In this document: positions 9,284 through 17,372 of the stretch, in pieces | Layout of the letters: every line of letters starts with the position of its first letter | Numbering within the stretch: position 1 is the stretch's first letter | DNA from: Micavibrio aeruginosavorus ARL-13 | GTDB taxonomy: Bacteria; Pseudomonadota; Alphaproteobacteria; Micavibrionales; Micavibrionaceae | Length of the DNA: 64,000 bases | NCBI RefSeq assembly: GCF_000226315.1 | Contig: NC_016026.1 | Location: 124,001-188,000 of the forward strand | Direction: 5' to 3' | Made by a program: the position numbers and the translations under genes | Notes under the pieces: generated by a model | Databases searched by the model: none | What the model saw: the letters and a program-made list of their open reading frames with translations, nothing else | Told to the model about the DNA's origin: nothing

Positions 9284-9318
9284 GGTTTTATAGATTTATC
9301 AATATTTTCTGGTACAAT
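9284..9318 (+). promoter_or_regulatory. Promoter element shared with the 28306 FG-GAP locus
   Basis: GGTTTTATAGATTTATCAAT at 9284-9303, followed by an extended -10 TGGTACAAT at 9310-9318. The same 20-mer occurs at 28237-28256 with TGGTACACT at exactly the same 26-bp offset. It lies 30-64 bp upstream of the ATG at 9348. The 20-mer covers the -35 position and could also be an operator. Confidence 0.6.
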
Positions 9319-9347
9319 TTCTATCAATGATAACGGGGGCATACATC

Positions 9348-12032
9348 ATGGGGGATTCTCTTTTGCGCAAGGCTGGGCGCGCGGCTCTGCTCGTCGGGGT
9401 GGTGACGCTTGGCTTGGGGGCATGGGGGCATTCAAACCCGGCTTTTGCCGCATGCTCCAACCCCGCCGGAAATGCGGGGGATGTCATCTGGAATACAGCG
9501 TCCAACACCCCGACCTATTGCAACGATACCAACTGGGTTTCTTTTGCCAAGGGCGGCAACGCGATCAGCTGGTTTTCCGCGGCGACTTTGCCGTCGCTTG
9601 TTAATCCGTCCCCGTCGACCAACGATTATATGGGGCGCGGGGGCGTATCCATTTCCGGCAATTTGGCGGCCGTTGGCGTGCCGGATAACGCCGTCACTTT
9701 TGCGGCGGAGGGGTCTGTCTATGTCTATGCGCTGGATACCGGTGCGTTGGTTTCAACCCTGGTGAATCCCAACCCAACCGCCAGTGACTATTTCGGATAT
9801 GACACGGAAATCGATGGCAATCTGGTCGTCGTGGGTGCGCCCGATGATGATGCGGGCGGCAGCGGCGCGGGTCAGGCCTATGTGTTCAACGCTACGACCG
9901 GGGCGCTGGTGTCAACGTTGGCCAATCCCAATCCAACGGCCAATGATTCCTTTGGTGGTGATGTTGATATATCGGGCAACCTGGCCATTGTTGGTGCACG
10001 TTTTGATGATCCGGGCGGGGTCAGTGCGGCGGGTCAGGCCTATGTGTTCAACGCTACGACCGGGGCGCTGGTGTCGACGTTGGTTAACCCCAGCCCGACA
10101 ACAAATGATTATTTTGGTGTGGATGTTACGATCTCTGGCAACTGGGCCATTGTGGCTGCCCCTGATGATGACCCGGGCGGCCTTGATAATGCCGGATCGG
10201 TTTATGTTTTTGATGCCACAACTGGCGCATTGCTTCACACCCTGACCGCGCCTGTTCCGGCCGCCTATAAAGATTTTGGGTCGTCAATTGCGGCGGACGG
10301 TGATCGGCTGATCGTCGGAATGAACAACGCCGATGTGGGCCCGGGGCCGGCTTATTCCGCCGGGGCGGCGTATGTATATAATTTAAACACCGGGGCCTTG
10401 GTGACCACCATCGAAAACCCCGAACCGGAAGACAGCGATAATTTCGGCTATACAAATTCGGTTGCGATTTATAATGGCATGGTGGCCGTAGGGGCCTATA
10501 GCGCTGATCCAGATGGAGTCGATGGCGCGGGCAAGATTCACCTGTTCAATGCGGACAGTGGAACATGGCTGGGTCGCGTCACCCGCCCGAATAAACAAAC
10601 CATGGATTTTTTTGGTCAGGGAATTGCGCTGGGTGATAACGTTCTGGCCGTGCCGTTTCAAAAGGAAATGGTGTCGGGTCTTAGCAATGCCGGAACGGTT
10701 TATGTCTTTGAACCCAGCCTTCCGAAAGGGGCGGAGCCGTGGGCTACCGTTGGGATGGGGTACTACACGGGCTGTGGTACGCGGAATGGTGAACTGTACT
10801 GCTGGGGTCAAAATTCTTATTACGCGACGGGTCTTGGTACATCGACTGGGGAGCAGACAACGCCGGCGCGTGTGGGAACGGATACGACGTGGGATATGGC
10901 CAAGGGTTCGGCTTTCCACAGCTGTGGTATCAATAACGGGGCGTTATATTGCTGGGGCGGAAACGCTTCCGGCCGTACCGGGATGGGGACAACATCCGGT
11001 GATACCACGACACCAACCCAGGTTGGGGCATTTACGGATTGGACCTATGTTGATGCGGAATACAGCCATTCTTGCGGGTTGCGTGGAACGGGATTGCTGT
11101 ATTGCTGGGGGTCGAATAGCTCGGGTCGTACAGGTCTTGGAACGACATCAGGGACGACGACAACACCAACGCAGGTTGGTGCGGCCACAGATTGGACGTG
11201 GGTCGCCGGCGGGAACACGACCACATGCGGCATTCGTGGTGGGGCTTTGTATTGCTGGGGGTCGCAATTCTACGGCAAGCTGGGCAATGGTTTGACCAGT
11301 GGCAGTGCATCCAGCCCGGTTCAAATCGGATCGGACACGGATTGGACGGATGTCAGCGCGTCTTGGGCGCACACATGCGGCATTCGCGGTGGGGCGTTGT
11401 ATTGCTGGGGCTTCAACGGTGATGGCAGAACCGGGCTAGGAATCAGTGCCGGGAACCAAACCACACTGGCTCAGGTCGGATCGGATACGGACTGGACTCG
11501 CATTTCCGTTGGCGAAAGTTTCAGCTGTGGCTTGCGTGCTGGTGGTCAGCTGTATTGTTGGGGGGCGAACTTCAGGGGAAAAACTGGTTTGGGGACTGAT
11601 TCCGGAAGTCAGCTGGTTCCGGCTCAGGTGGGGGCCTACACCGATTGGATTGAACTCAGCGTCGAAGAAGGGGCCAGTTGCGCCTTGCGCAACGGTGGGA
11701 CGATGTATTGCTGGGGTGGCAATGGCAACGGTGTTACGGGATTGGGTCTTGATGGCAGCACAACCGGTGTCGAGGGCACATGGGTGCCGACTCTCGTCGG
11801 GGATGCTTGTGCGGGGCCAGCGGGAAGCAATGGTGATATAACCTACAATCCGACATCCCATGTCCTGCAATATTGTTCTGGTGGGCTGTGGCTGGCCGCG
11901 GGCCCGCCGGGGAACGGCGGGGCGGGATGTTCGAACCCATCCGGATCGGCGGGGCATCTTGTCTACAATTCCACACACAATGTCCTGCAATACTGCGAAG
12001 GTGATGCGTGGGTTGCGCTGGGGCGTCCGTAA
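9348..12032 (+). CDS. Secreted FG-GAP beta-propeller protein with seven RCC1-like repeats
   Basis: About 894 residues with a Sec signal peptide ending NPAFAA. Next comes a Cys-bracketed module (C-S-N-P-A-G, then YC-N-D-T-N-W). Seven FG-GAP-like repeats follow (pattern NPxPTxxDxFG, xISGN, VGAxxDDxGG, AYVFNATTGALV), compatible with one seven-bladed propeller. Residues about 470-820 hold seven RCC1-type repeats, each with CG(L/I)R and LYCWG, spaced about 49 residues. Two more Cys modules (HVLQYC and NVLQYC) end the protein. The ATG at 9348 was preferred over an in-frame one at 9327 because it follows ACGGGGG and gives a better signal peptide. Probably surface-exposed; ligand unknown. Confidence 0.85.
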   Translation: MGDSLLRKAGRAALLVGVVTLGLGAWGHSNPAFAACSNPAGNAGDVIWNTASNTPTYCNDTNWVSFAKGGNAISWFSAATLPSLVNPSPSTNDYMGRGGVSISGNLAAVGVPDNAVTFAAEGSVYVYALDTGALVSTLVNPNPTASDYFGYDTEIDGNLVVVGAPDDDAGGSGAGQAYVFNATTGALVSTLANPNPTANDSFGGDVDISGNLAIVGARFDDPGGVSAAGQAYVFNATTGALVSTLVNPSPTTNDYFGVDVTISGNWAIVAAPDDDPGGLDNAGSVYVFDATTGALLHTLTAPVPAAYKDFGSSIAADGDRLIVGMNNADVGPGPAYSAGAAYVYNLNTGALVTTIENPEPEDSDNFGYTNSVAIYNGMVAVGAYSADPDGVDGAGKIHLFNADSGTWLGRVTRPNKQTMDFFGQGIALGDNVLAVPFQKEMVSGLSNAGTVYVFEPSLPKGAEPWATVGMGYYTGCGTRNGELYCWGQNSYYATGLGTSTGEQTTPARVGTDTTWDMAKGSAFHSCGINNGALYCWGGNASGRTGMGTTSGDTTTPTQVGAFTDWTYVDAEYSHSCGLRGTGLLYCWGSNSSGRTGLGTTSGTTTTPTQVGAATDWTWVAGGNTTTCGIRGGALYCWGSQFYGKLGNGLTSGSASSPVQIGSDTDWTDVSASWAHTCGIRGGALYCWGFNGDGRTGLGISAGNQTTLAQVGSDTDWTRISVGESFSCGLRAGGQLYCWGANFRGKTGLGTDSGSQLVPAQVGAYTDWIELSVEEGASCALRNGGTMYCWGGNGNGVTGLGLDGSTTGVEGTWVPTLVGDACAGPAGSNGDITYNPTSHVLQYCSGGLWLAAGPPGNGGAGCSNPSGSAGHLVYNSTHNVLQYCEGDAWVALGRP

Positions 12033-12089
12033 ACGTTGCGGTTTATTGTTGTTGCGCTCTTTTGAATTTATGATTGTATATATTTAGGA

Positions 12090-12230
12090 CGACATCTGTC
12101 GCCCCGGGTCTCGAAAAGCCCGTATGAATCAAAACGTGGAACGGCTCTGCACTATATTCGTGCAGAGTCTGCCTGCTGTCACATTCATATGGTCTGGCCC
12201 CGGCGGATGCCCGTCCCGGGGCTTTTTTAT
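12090..12230 (+). ncRNA. Candidate structured RNA (rod-like), downstream of the RCC1/FG-GAP gene
   Basis: Three nested pairings can be drawn. GCCCCGGG (12101-12108) pairs with CCCGGGGC (12215-12222), all 8 bp. CCGTATGAAT (12120-12129) pairs with ATTCATATGG (12183-12192), 10 bp with one G-U. CTCTGCAC (12145-12152) pairs with GTGCAGAG (12160-12167), a perfect 8-bp hairpin. The structure ends in a T-run and follows a TATATT box at 12079-12084. The closing-stem, internal-bubble and terminal-hairpin plan resembles 6S-like RNAs, but I see no diagnostic sequence. It could instead be a structured 3' UTR of the upstream gene. Confidence 0.4.
12197..12230 (+). terminator. Rho-independent terminator
   Basis: GCCCCGG (12197-12203) and CCGGGGC (12216-12222) form a strong hairpin followed by TTTTTTATTTTTT. 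It ends transcription of the upstream FG-GAP/RCC1 gene or of the candidate RNA. Its 3' arm can also pair with 12101-12108. Confidence 0.75.
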
Positions 12231-12248
12231 TTTTTGGATTTTGACCAT

Positions 12249-13042
12249 ATGATCCGTTTTATACGCCGTTTGTCTGCCTCCATAATTTTTATCGTCATGA
12301 TCGCTCCGGCGACGCCAGCATGGGCGGATTGCGCCAACCCGGTCGGTGTCGTGGGGGATGTGATATGGAGTGCTGTGAGCGAGAGCCCGGCTTATTGCGA
12401 TGGCACAACATGGCACGCCTTTCCCAAGGGAAAAGAAGTGGAATCGTGGGCGGCTCCGTCACAATTCCCGGTCCTGAACAACCCAACGCCGCATTCAACC
12501 GATTATTTTGGCTATGCGGTGGCCATTTCGGGCAGCCTGGCTGTTGTGGGTGTGTATCAGGATGAATCGGATGGTACGACCGGAATTTCGAATGCGGGCC
12601 GTGCCTATGTCTTTAATGCTGACACGGGGGTTTTGGTTGCGACCTTGAACAACCCAACCCCTCATATCAGCGATTTTTTTGGCTATAGCCTTGCGATTGA
12701 CGGCAACACGGTTGTTGTTGGCGCATATCAGGATGAATCAGACGGCGAAGCGGGCGTGTCTGCCGCAGGGCGTGCGTATGTGTTTAATGCGACAACTGGG
12801 GCGCTTGTTTCGACTTTGAATAACTCCAGCCCGCATGCAACGGACAATTTCGGTTATTCTGTCGCGATCGATGGAAACGTCGCTGTTGTCGGGGCGCATA
12901 TGGATGAATCCGATGGGGGTGCCGGTGTATCGGCGGCGGCTGCTCTGCGCCATCGGGTGCGGCGTGCGATCTCGTGTTCAATACAACGCACGGTGTCTTG
13001 CAATATTGCGAAGGCGATGCGTGGATGGAAATCGGGAAATAG
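12249..13042 (+). pseudogene. Frameshifted, shortened FG-GAP family member
   Basis: Starts with the ATG at 12249 and a signal peptide ending TPAWA, then the family Cys module (C-A-N-P-V-G to YC-D-G-T-T-W) and three FG-GAP-like repeats. Frame is lost at about 12930-12941, in a GGC-repeat stretch. In the other frame, from 12941, the family C-terminal module resumes (CSAPSGAACDLVFNTTHGVL, then QYCEGDAW) and stops properly at 13040-13042. The original frame instead runs on through the terminator to 13103 with an unrelated Arg-rich tail. Other members have 7 or 14 repeats, so this copy probably lost four or more by a deletion that also shifted the frame. Confidence 0.75.
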
Positions 13043-13052
13043 AATGAAGATT

Positions 13053-13083
13053 AAAAAAGGCGGGGTGTGTGTCCCGCCTTTTT
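13053..13083. terminator. Bidirectional terminator
   Basis: AAAAAAGGCGGG, loop GTGTGTGT, then CCCGCCTTTTT. The hairpin has A and T runs on both sides and lies between the convergent FG-GAP remnant and ahcY, so it can serve both. Confidence 0.85.
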
Positions 13084-13103
13084 GTTCTGGCTTTTTGTTT
13101 TGA

Positions 13104-14420
13104 TTAGTAACGGTAATGATCCGGTTTGTACGGGCCTGATTCTGCAACGCCGATATAATCGGCCTGTTTCTTCGTCAGCTTGGTCAGCTTCACGCCCAGT
13201 TTTTCCAGGTGCAGGGCGGCGACTTTTTCGTCCAGGTGTTTCGGCAGAACGTAAACCTTGCCCGCCTCATAAGCGGACGTGTTGGTCCACAATTCGATCT
13301 GGGCCAGCACCTGGTTGGTGAACGATGCGGACATCACGAAGCTCGGGTGGCCGGTGGCGCAACCCAGATTGACCAAACGGCCTTCGGCCAGAACGATCAG
13401 GCGTTTGCCGTCCGGGAATTCCACTTCGTCCACTTGCGGTTTCACATTGTGCCATTTGTAATTCCGCAGCGCTTCGATCTGAATTTCGGAATCGAAGTGA
13501 CCAATGTTGCAAACAATCGCGCGGTCTTTCATCTGGCGCATATGGTCCAGCGTGATGATGTCAACGTTACCGGTTGTGGTGACGAAGATGTCGGCGGTGG
13601 ATACCGCGTCTTCCATCGTCACAACCTGATACCCTTCCATCGCGGCCTGCAGTGCGCAGATCGGGTCGATTTCGGTGACCAGAACGCGTGCGCCTTGGGA
13701 ACGCAAGCTTTCAGCAGAGCCCTTGCCCACGTCGCCAAACCCGGCCACCACGGCAATTTTACCGGCCAGCATCACGTCGGTGGCGCGCTTAATGCCATCG
13801 ACCAGCGATTCACGGCAGCCATAGAGGTTGTCGAATTTCGATTTGGTCACGGAATCGTTCACGTTAATGGCGGGCACTTTCAATGTGCCTTTTTTTGCCA
13901 TTTCGTACAGGCGGTGCACACCCGTCGTGGTTTCTTCGGACAGGCCCTTGATGTCTTTCATCATGTCCGGGAATTTTTCGTGCATGCGAATGGTCAAATC
14001 GCCGCCATCGTCCAGAATCATGTTCGGGGTCCAGCCATTCGGGCCGGTGATGGTGCGGTCGATGCAATCCCAGAATTCTTCTTCGCTCAAGCCTTTCCAT
14101 GCGAACACCGGAATGCCGGCGGCGGCAATCGCTGCGGCGGCTTGGTCTTGCGTGGAGAAGATGTTGCAGGATGACCAGCGCACTTCCGCACCCAGTGCCA
14201 CCAGCGTTTCAATCAGCACGGCAGTCTGAATCGTCATGTGCAGGCAGCCAACAATCCGGGCGCCTTTCAGGATCTGCTTCGGGCCATATTCGGCGCGCAA
14301 AGCCATCAGGCCCGGCATTTCCGTTTCGGCAATCGCAATTTCCTTGCGACCCCAATCGGCCAGTGTGATGTCTTTCACGGCGTAATCGTGGGTTTGGGCT
14401 TTTGCGGCAACAGCGCTCAT
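13104..14420 (-). CDS. ahcY: S-adenosylhomocysteine hydrolase
   Basis: 438 residues. It cleaves S-adenosylhomocysteine to adenosine and homocysteine with bound NAD, which keeps methylation reactions going. Substrate-side motifs [14 protein letters not shown] and [16 protein letters not shown], and the NAD-binding [17 protein letters not shown], are all present. So is the C-terminal KPDHYRY signature, which contacts NAD of the neighbouring subunit. A strong AAGGAG lies upstream of the ATG. Placement near divL and the chvG-chvI block is common in alphaproteobacteria. I saw no SAH or SAM riboswitch in the roughly 150-bp leader. Confidence 0.97.
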   Translation of the reverse strand: MSAVAAKAQTHDYAVKDITLADWGRKEIAIAETEMPGLMALRAEYGPKQILKGARIVGCLHMTIQTAVLIETLVALGAEVRWSSCNIFSTQDQAAAAIAAAGIPVFAWKGLSEEEFWDCIDRTITGPNGWTPNMILDDGGDLTIRMHEKFPDMMKDIKGLSEETTTGVHRLYEMAKKGTLKVPAINVNDSVTKSKFDNLYGCRESLVDGIKRATDVMLAGKIAVVAGFGDVGKGSAESLRSQGARVLVTEIDPICALQAAMEGYQVVTMEDAVSTADIFVTTTGNVDIITLDHMRQMKDRAIVCNIGHFDSEIQIEALRNYKWHNVKPQVDEVEFPDGKRLIVLAEGRLVNLGCATGHPSFVMSASFTNQVLAQIELWTNTSAYEAGKVYVLPKHLDEKVAALHLEKLGVKLTKLTKKQADYIGVAESGPYKPDHYRY

Positions 14421-14579
14421 CTTTCGGGCTCCTTAAAAAGCGGGCGGAATTTAGGAAAATGTTATATCTTTGCGTGTATTGATAAGGGGTCGGCCCGCCA
14501 AAAGCAAGGGCAAAAGCCACGAAAAGATGGTTTAAAATATAACAATATCAATCGGTTAGGTTAAAATAGGGGTTTGATC

Positions 14580-15020
14580 ATGACGGTGTACCGTGTTCCT
14601 GCAGCCAATCCATTGAAATCACAAGCGCCCGTGATCGAGGCGCTGGATGGCGGCCAGACCATCCCGGCCATCAGTTTTTCCGGCGGTTGGAATGGTTTCC
14701 CGGTCGATGCGCGGAAATTGGCCGACAACATGGCCTCTCTGCTCAACGGCAACCCGGCGCCCCATGCGCTGGCTTCACAAAATTCCGATATTCATTATCA
14801 CCGTATTCCGGCGGGTATCGTCCTGCGCCATCGCGACCCGTCATCGGGTGGGGTTAGTCGCGAAGGCTTGACCATGATCGTCAACCATGCGGCGGGTGAT
14901 GTGGGTGAAAAATTATTGGCCCGCATGACGCCGGATTTTATGCGCTCACTGTGTGCCACGATGGATCATCGTGTCTCCGCTGGCGGTCCGTCCGGTCGTG
15001 CGCCGAAGCCTACGCTCTAA
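14580..15020 (+). CDS. Uncharacterised 146-residue protein
   Basis: A soluble protein with no signal peptide or membrane segment. The start is the ATG at 14580, preceded by AGGGG at a suitable distance; an in-frame TTG lies two codons upstream. Its central part, GWNGFPVDARKLADNMASLL, suggests an alpha/beta fold, but I recognise no family. It is convergent with rapZ, which ends 5 bp downstream on the other strand. It is an isolated gene with no obvious functional partner. Confidence 0.6.
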   Translation: MTVYRVPAANPLKSQAPVIEALDGGQTIPAISFSGGWNGFPVDARKLADNMASLLNGNPAPHALASQNSDIHYHRIPAGIVLRHRDPSSGGVSREGLTMIVNHAAGDVGEKLLARMTPDFMRSLCATMDHRVSAGGPSGRAPKPTL

Positions 15021-15025
15021 ATATT

Positions 15026-15892
15026 TTACCGTCCAATATCACGGTGCAATGTTGTGCTGGAATAACCTTGTTGTTCCAGCCAATCATGCATTTGTTCGGT
15101 GGTGAACACCGACCGGTGCCGTCCGCCCGTGCATCCAATCGCAATGGTTAGATAGCTTTTCCCCTCCTGCTGATACCGCGGCAGGAGCGGAGCGAGGAGG
15201 GTCTGGAAATTCTGCATAAACGGGGCCCAGGCCGGATCGTTGCGCACGTAATCGCCGACATCCTTGTCCAATCCCGTTTGCGGGCGCAGTTCCTTGATCC
15301 AATGCGGGTTGGCCAGGAAGCGTATATCCATGACGATGTCCGCCTCACGCGGTACGCCGTATTTGAATCCGAATGACATGATCGTCACCGTCATGCGCTC
15401 CCCACGGGCCAGTCCGAACAGGGATGTTAATTGGCGGCGCAAATCCTGCGCCGACATGTCGGATGTATCAATCACATGACTGGCTGTGGCGCGTAAGGGG
15501 TGCAGCCATTCCTGCTCCCGTTTGATCCCGGCGCTGACGGGGCGGTCCTTGGCCATCGGGTGGCGGCGGCGTGTTTCGGTGAAGCGTTTTTGTAATGTCG
15601 ATTCATCCGACCACAAAAACACCAGTTCCGCGTTGTGGCGCTTGGCGGCGGCCAGAATGGCGTCCGGGTCAAACCCGCGGGATCGCGCATCAATACCAAT
15701 CGCGACCGGGGCGGCATCGTGTGCGGTTTCCTTGATCAGTGAATCGATCAGCGACAGCGGAAAATTGTCAAAAACCTCATACCCCAGATCCTCCAGCGCC
15801 TTCAGCGCAGAAGTCATGCCCGCACCGGACAATCCGGTCAGGATCAGGGTCGGGCGGTGGGATGATGGCGGGGTCGCGGATGAATCATTCAT
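15026..15892 (-). CDS. rapZ: RapZ-family nucleotide-binding protein with altered Walker A
   Basis: 288 residues matching RapZ/YvcJ, an adaptor that in enterobacteria targets GlmZ RNA to RNase E and in other bacteria links cell-wall sugar and PTS signals. The N-terminal P-loop reads GLSGAGMTSALKALEDLGYE: Met26 (codon 15815-15817) stands where Walker A Lys is usual. The C-terminal domain keeps FGFKYGVP, DIRFLANPHW and the signature IGCTGGRHRSV. In many alphaproteobacteria rapZ sits between hprK and PTS genes. Neither is next to it here, although chvG-chvI still follows in the usual direction. Confidence 0.9.
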   Translation of the reverse strand: MNDSSATPPSSHRPTLILTGLSGAGMTSALKALEDLGYEVFDNFPLSLIDSLIKETAHDAAPVAIGIDARSRGFDPDAILAAAKRHNAELVFLWSDESTLQKRFTETRRRHPMAKDRPVSAGIKREQEWLHPLRATASHVIDTSDMSAQDLRRQLTSLFGLARGERMTVTIMSFGFKYGVPREADIVMDIRFLANPHWIKELRPQTGLDKDVGDYVRNDPAWAPFMQNFQTLLAPLLPRYQQEGKSYLTIAIGCTGGRHRSVFTTEQMHDWLEQQGYSSTTLHRDIGR

Positions 15893-15923
15893 CCCTCTAA
15901 AATACCCCCGCGCGCATCAAACG

Positions 15924-16634
15924 TCACGGGACAAGTTTCATTATTTTAATCAGGGCCTGGCCCAGCGGGCTTTGGGACAGGTCGTTCTGTCGTTCCGCCG
16001 CGCGTCCGATATGGTCCTCAATCCGCGTCAGGCGCGGGTCCGGTCGCCAGGCCTGCACCGCGTCCTGCAAAGGCGGGTAATCGCGGAACGTATCGGGGAA
16101 GGGCACGCTGACATACACGGCGTCATGGCGGACGCAAACGCGAATCTGCGAATTGGCGCGCTTGGCAAAATCCACATAACCGGGCAAATGCCGCGCCTGC
16201 GCCATGGTGGACACATCGGCGGTTGGCCAGTTGAGGGCATCATGCACCGGCCCAAATCCCGGCAGGCGTGGCAGGGCGTCAATATCGCGCTTTACATCAT
16301 CTGTTTCCGGAACCAGCCAATTGGTGCCGGGAATTCCGATCCATCCTTCGTGGGTCAGCCCGATGCCATAGCGGAAGCTGATGCTTTCCACGCGGCCATC
16401 GTCATCCACTTTGTAATGTGGTGTTTCCGCACCCAGCAGGGGTGTGGCCTTGCGCAGATAGGCGCTGATAATCTGCGCGGCATCATTGCGGCACGTGGCC
16501 CAATCGCCCAGGGTGCGGGCCAGTGCGGGATCGTTCACCTGAAAATAGGCGCGTCGCCCGGGATGCAGGCGCAACGGACCCTGTGGTGGTTTTTCTCCCG
16601 TGGCGCGGGCCCAGAAATTGGATAAACGTCCCAT
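15924..16634 (-). CDS. Uncharacterised protein upstream of rapZ
   Basis: 236 residues from the ATG at 16634 (MGRLSNFWAR); a longer in-frame start at 16703 adds a weak extension. No P-loop, signal peptide or transmembrane segment is seen, so it is not a displaced HPr kinase even though it occupies the position that hprK holds in related genomes. It contains several WIGIPGTNWLVPE-like aromatic turns and a Cys-containing ATCRNDAAQII region. It runs in the same direction as rapZ with a 31-bp gap and is probably co-transcribed. Function unknown. Confidence 0.6.
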   Translation of the reverse strand: MGRLSNFWARATGEKPPQGPLRLHPGRRAYFQVNDPALARTLGDWATCRNDAAQIISAYLRKATPLLGAETPHYKVDDDGRVESISFRYGIGLTHEGWIGIPGTNWLVPETDDVKRDIDALPRLPGFGPVHDALNWPTADVSTMAQARHLPGYVDFAKRANSQIRVCVRHDAVYVSVPFPDTFRDYPPLQDAVQAWRPDPRLTRIEDHIGRAAERQNDLSQSPLGQALIKIMKLVP

Positions 16635-16763
16635 GAAATACCCTGTTTTCTTATTCGTTTTTATAATGGGCAGGACTTTAGGGTGGGTGTTTGTCCCTGT
16701 CAAATTTGACGCTGGACCCTCTTCTGGGCTATGCCCTGTGGGCCATAAAAACAGGGGTTGATT

Positions 16764-17366
16764 GTGCAGGACAACATCAAAAAAGGCATTTTGACATGGG
16801 GCAGTTACGTGGCCGCGATACCTGTGGGGCCGGGGGCTGGGCTGGCGGGGTATAGCGCTGGCGTTGCCGCGGGTGGTCTGTTTCCGCTTGGCCTTGTGGT
16901 GGGTGTTGGTGTGGCTGTGGCCTTGTCGGCGGTGTGTGTGCCCCTGGCGCTGGCCATGCGCGACAAGGGGGAGGATTTATCCGTTTCAATCCCCAAGGCC
17001 GCAATGGGCTATGCCCGTGCGATTGAGAATATCATCCCGGCTGTTTTGATCGGTGTGATTACCGGGGCCATGCTGAACCTGCAGATGGGCAGCCTGTTTG
17101 ACCGGAAAAAACCGGATCAATCTGTTGATACGGGCATGGTCATGTTGCCGCACCCACCTTTTCACACGGTGCCGACACGCCCCGTTATTGCCGTGCCGCA
17201 ATCTTCTGTTCTGGCTGTGCGGTTTAATGCCCCGGCGCAAAACATCATCCCGTTGACGCGTGAAGCCTATTATTGTGCGGGACGTGCAGCGGGCGACATC
17301 GTGCGTGTGCATGTGCCCGACGTGCAATATCCGGGCGGAAAAATCTTCGTGGCTGAATGTAAATAA
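16764..17366 (+). CDS. Gly-rich membrane protein of unknown function
   Basis: About 200 residues with hydrophobic segments near residues 15-65 (GLAGYSAGVAAGGLFPLGLV, then VGVAVALSAVCVPLALAM) and again near 95-115 (IIPAVLIGVITGAMLNL). The remaining 90 residues are polar and probably extracytoplasmic, with two cysteines. I prefer the GTG at 16764, seven bases after AGGGG, over the TTG at 16758. No family recognised. It converges with chvG, whose stop is 6 bp away. Confidence 0.55.
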   Translation: MQDNIKKGILTWGSYVAAIPVGPGAGLAGYSAGVAAGGLFPLGLVVGVGVAVALSAVCVPLALAMRDKGEDLSVSIPKAAMGYARAIENIIPAVLIGVITGAMLNLQMGSLFDRKKPDQSVDTGMVMLPHPPFHTVPTRPVIAVPQSSVLAVRFNAPAQNIIPLTREAYYCAGRAAGDIVRVHVPDVQYPGGKIFVAECK

Positions 17367-17372
17367 TTTCGC

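Noticed and set aside
13209-14174. 321-codon frame opposite ahcY
   Set aside because: Fully inside ahcY; Phe/His/Val/Gly-rich antisense composition and no motif.
14421-14573. SAM/SAH riboswitch upstream of ahcY
   Set aside because: The leader was read on the minus strand; I found no pseudoknot-forming GC stems or motif of known SAM-II or SAH riboswitches, only an AT-rich region and a Shine-Dalgarno.
15486-16625. 379-codon plus-strand frame across rapZ and its neighbour
   Set aside because: It spans two genes on the opposite strand and their junction; composition is antisense-like.
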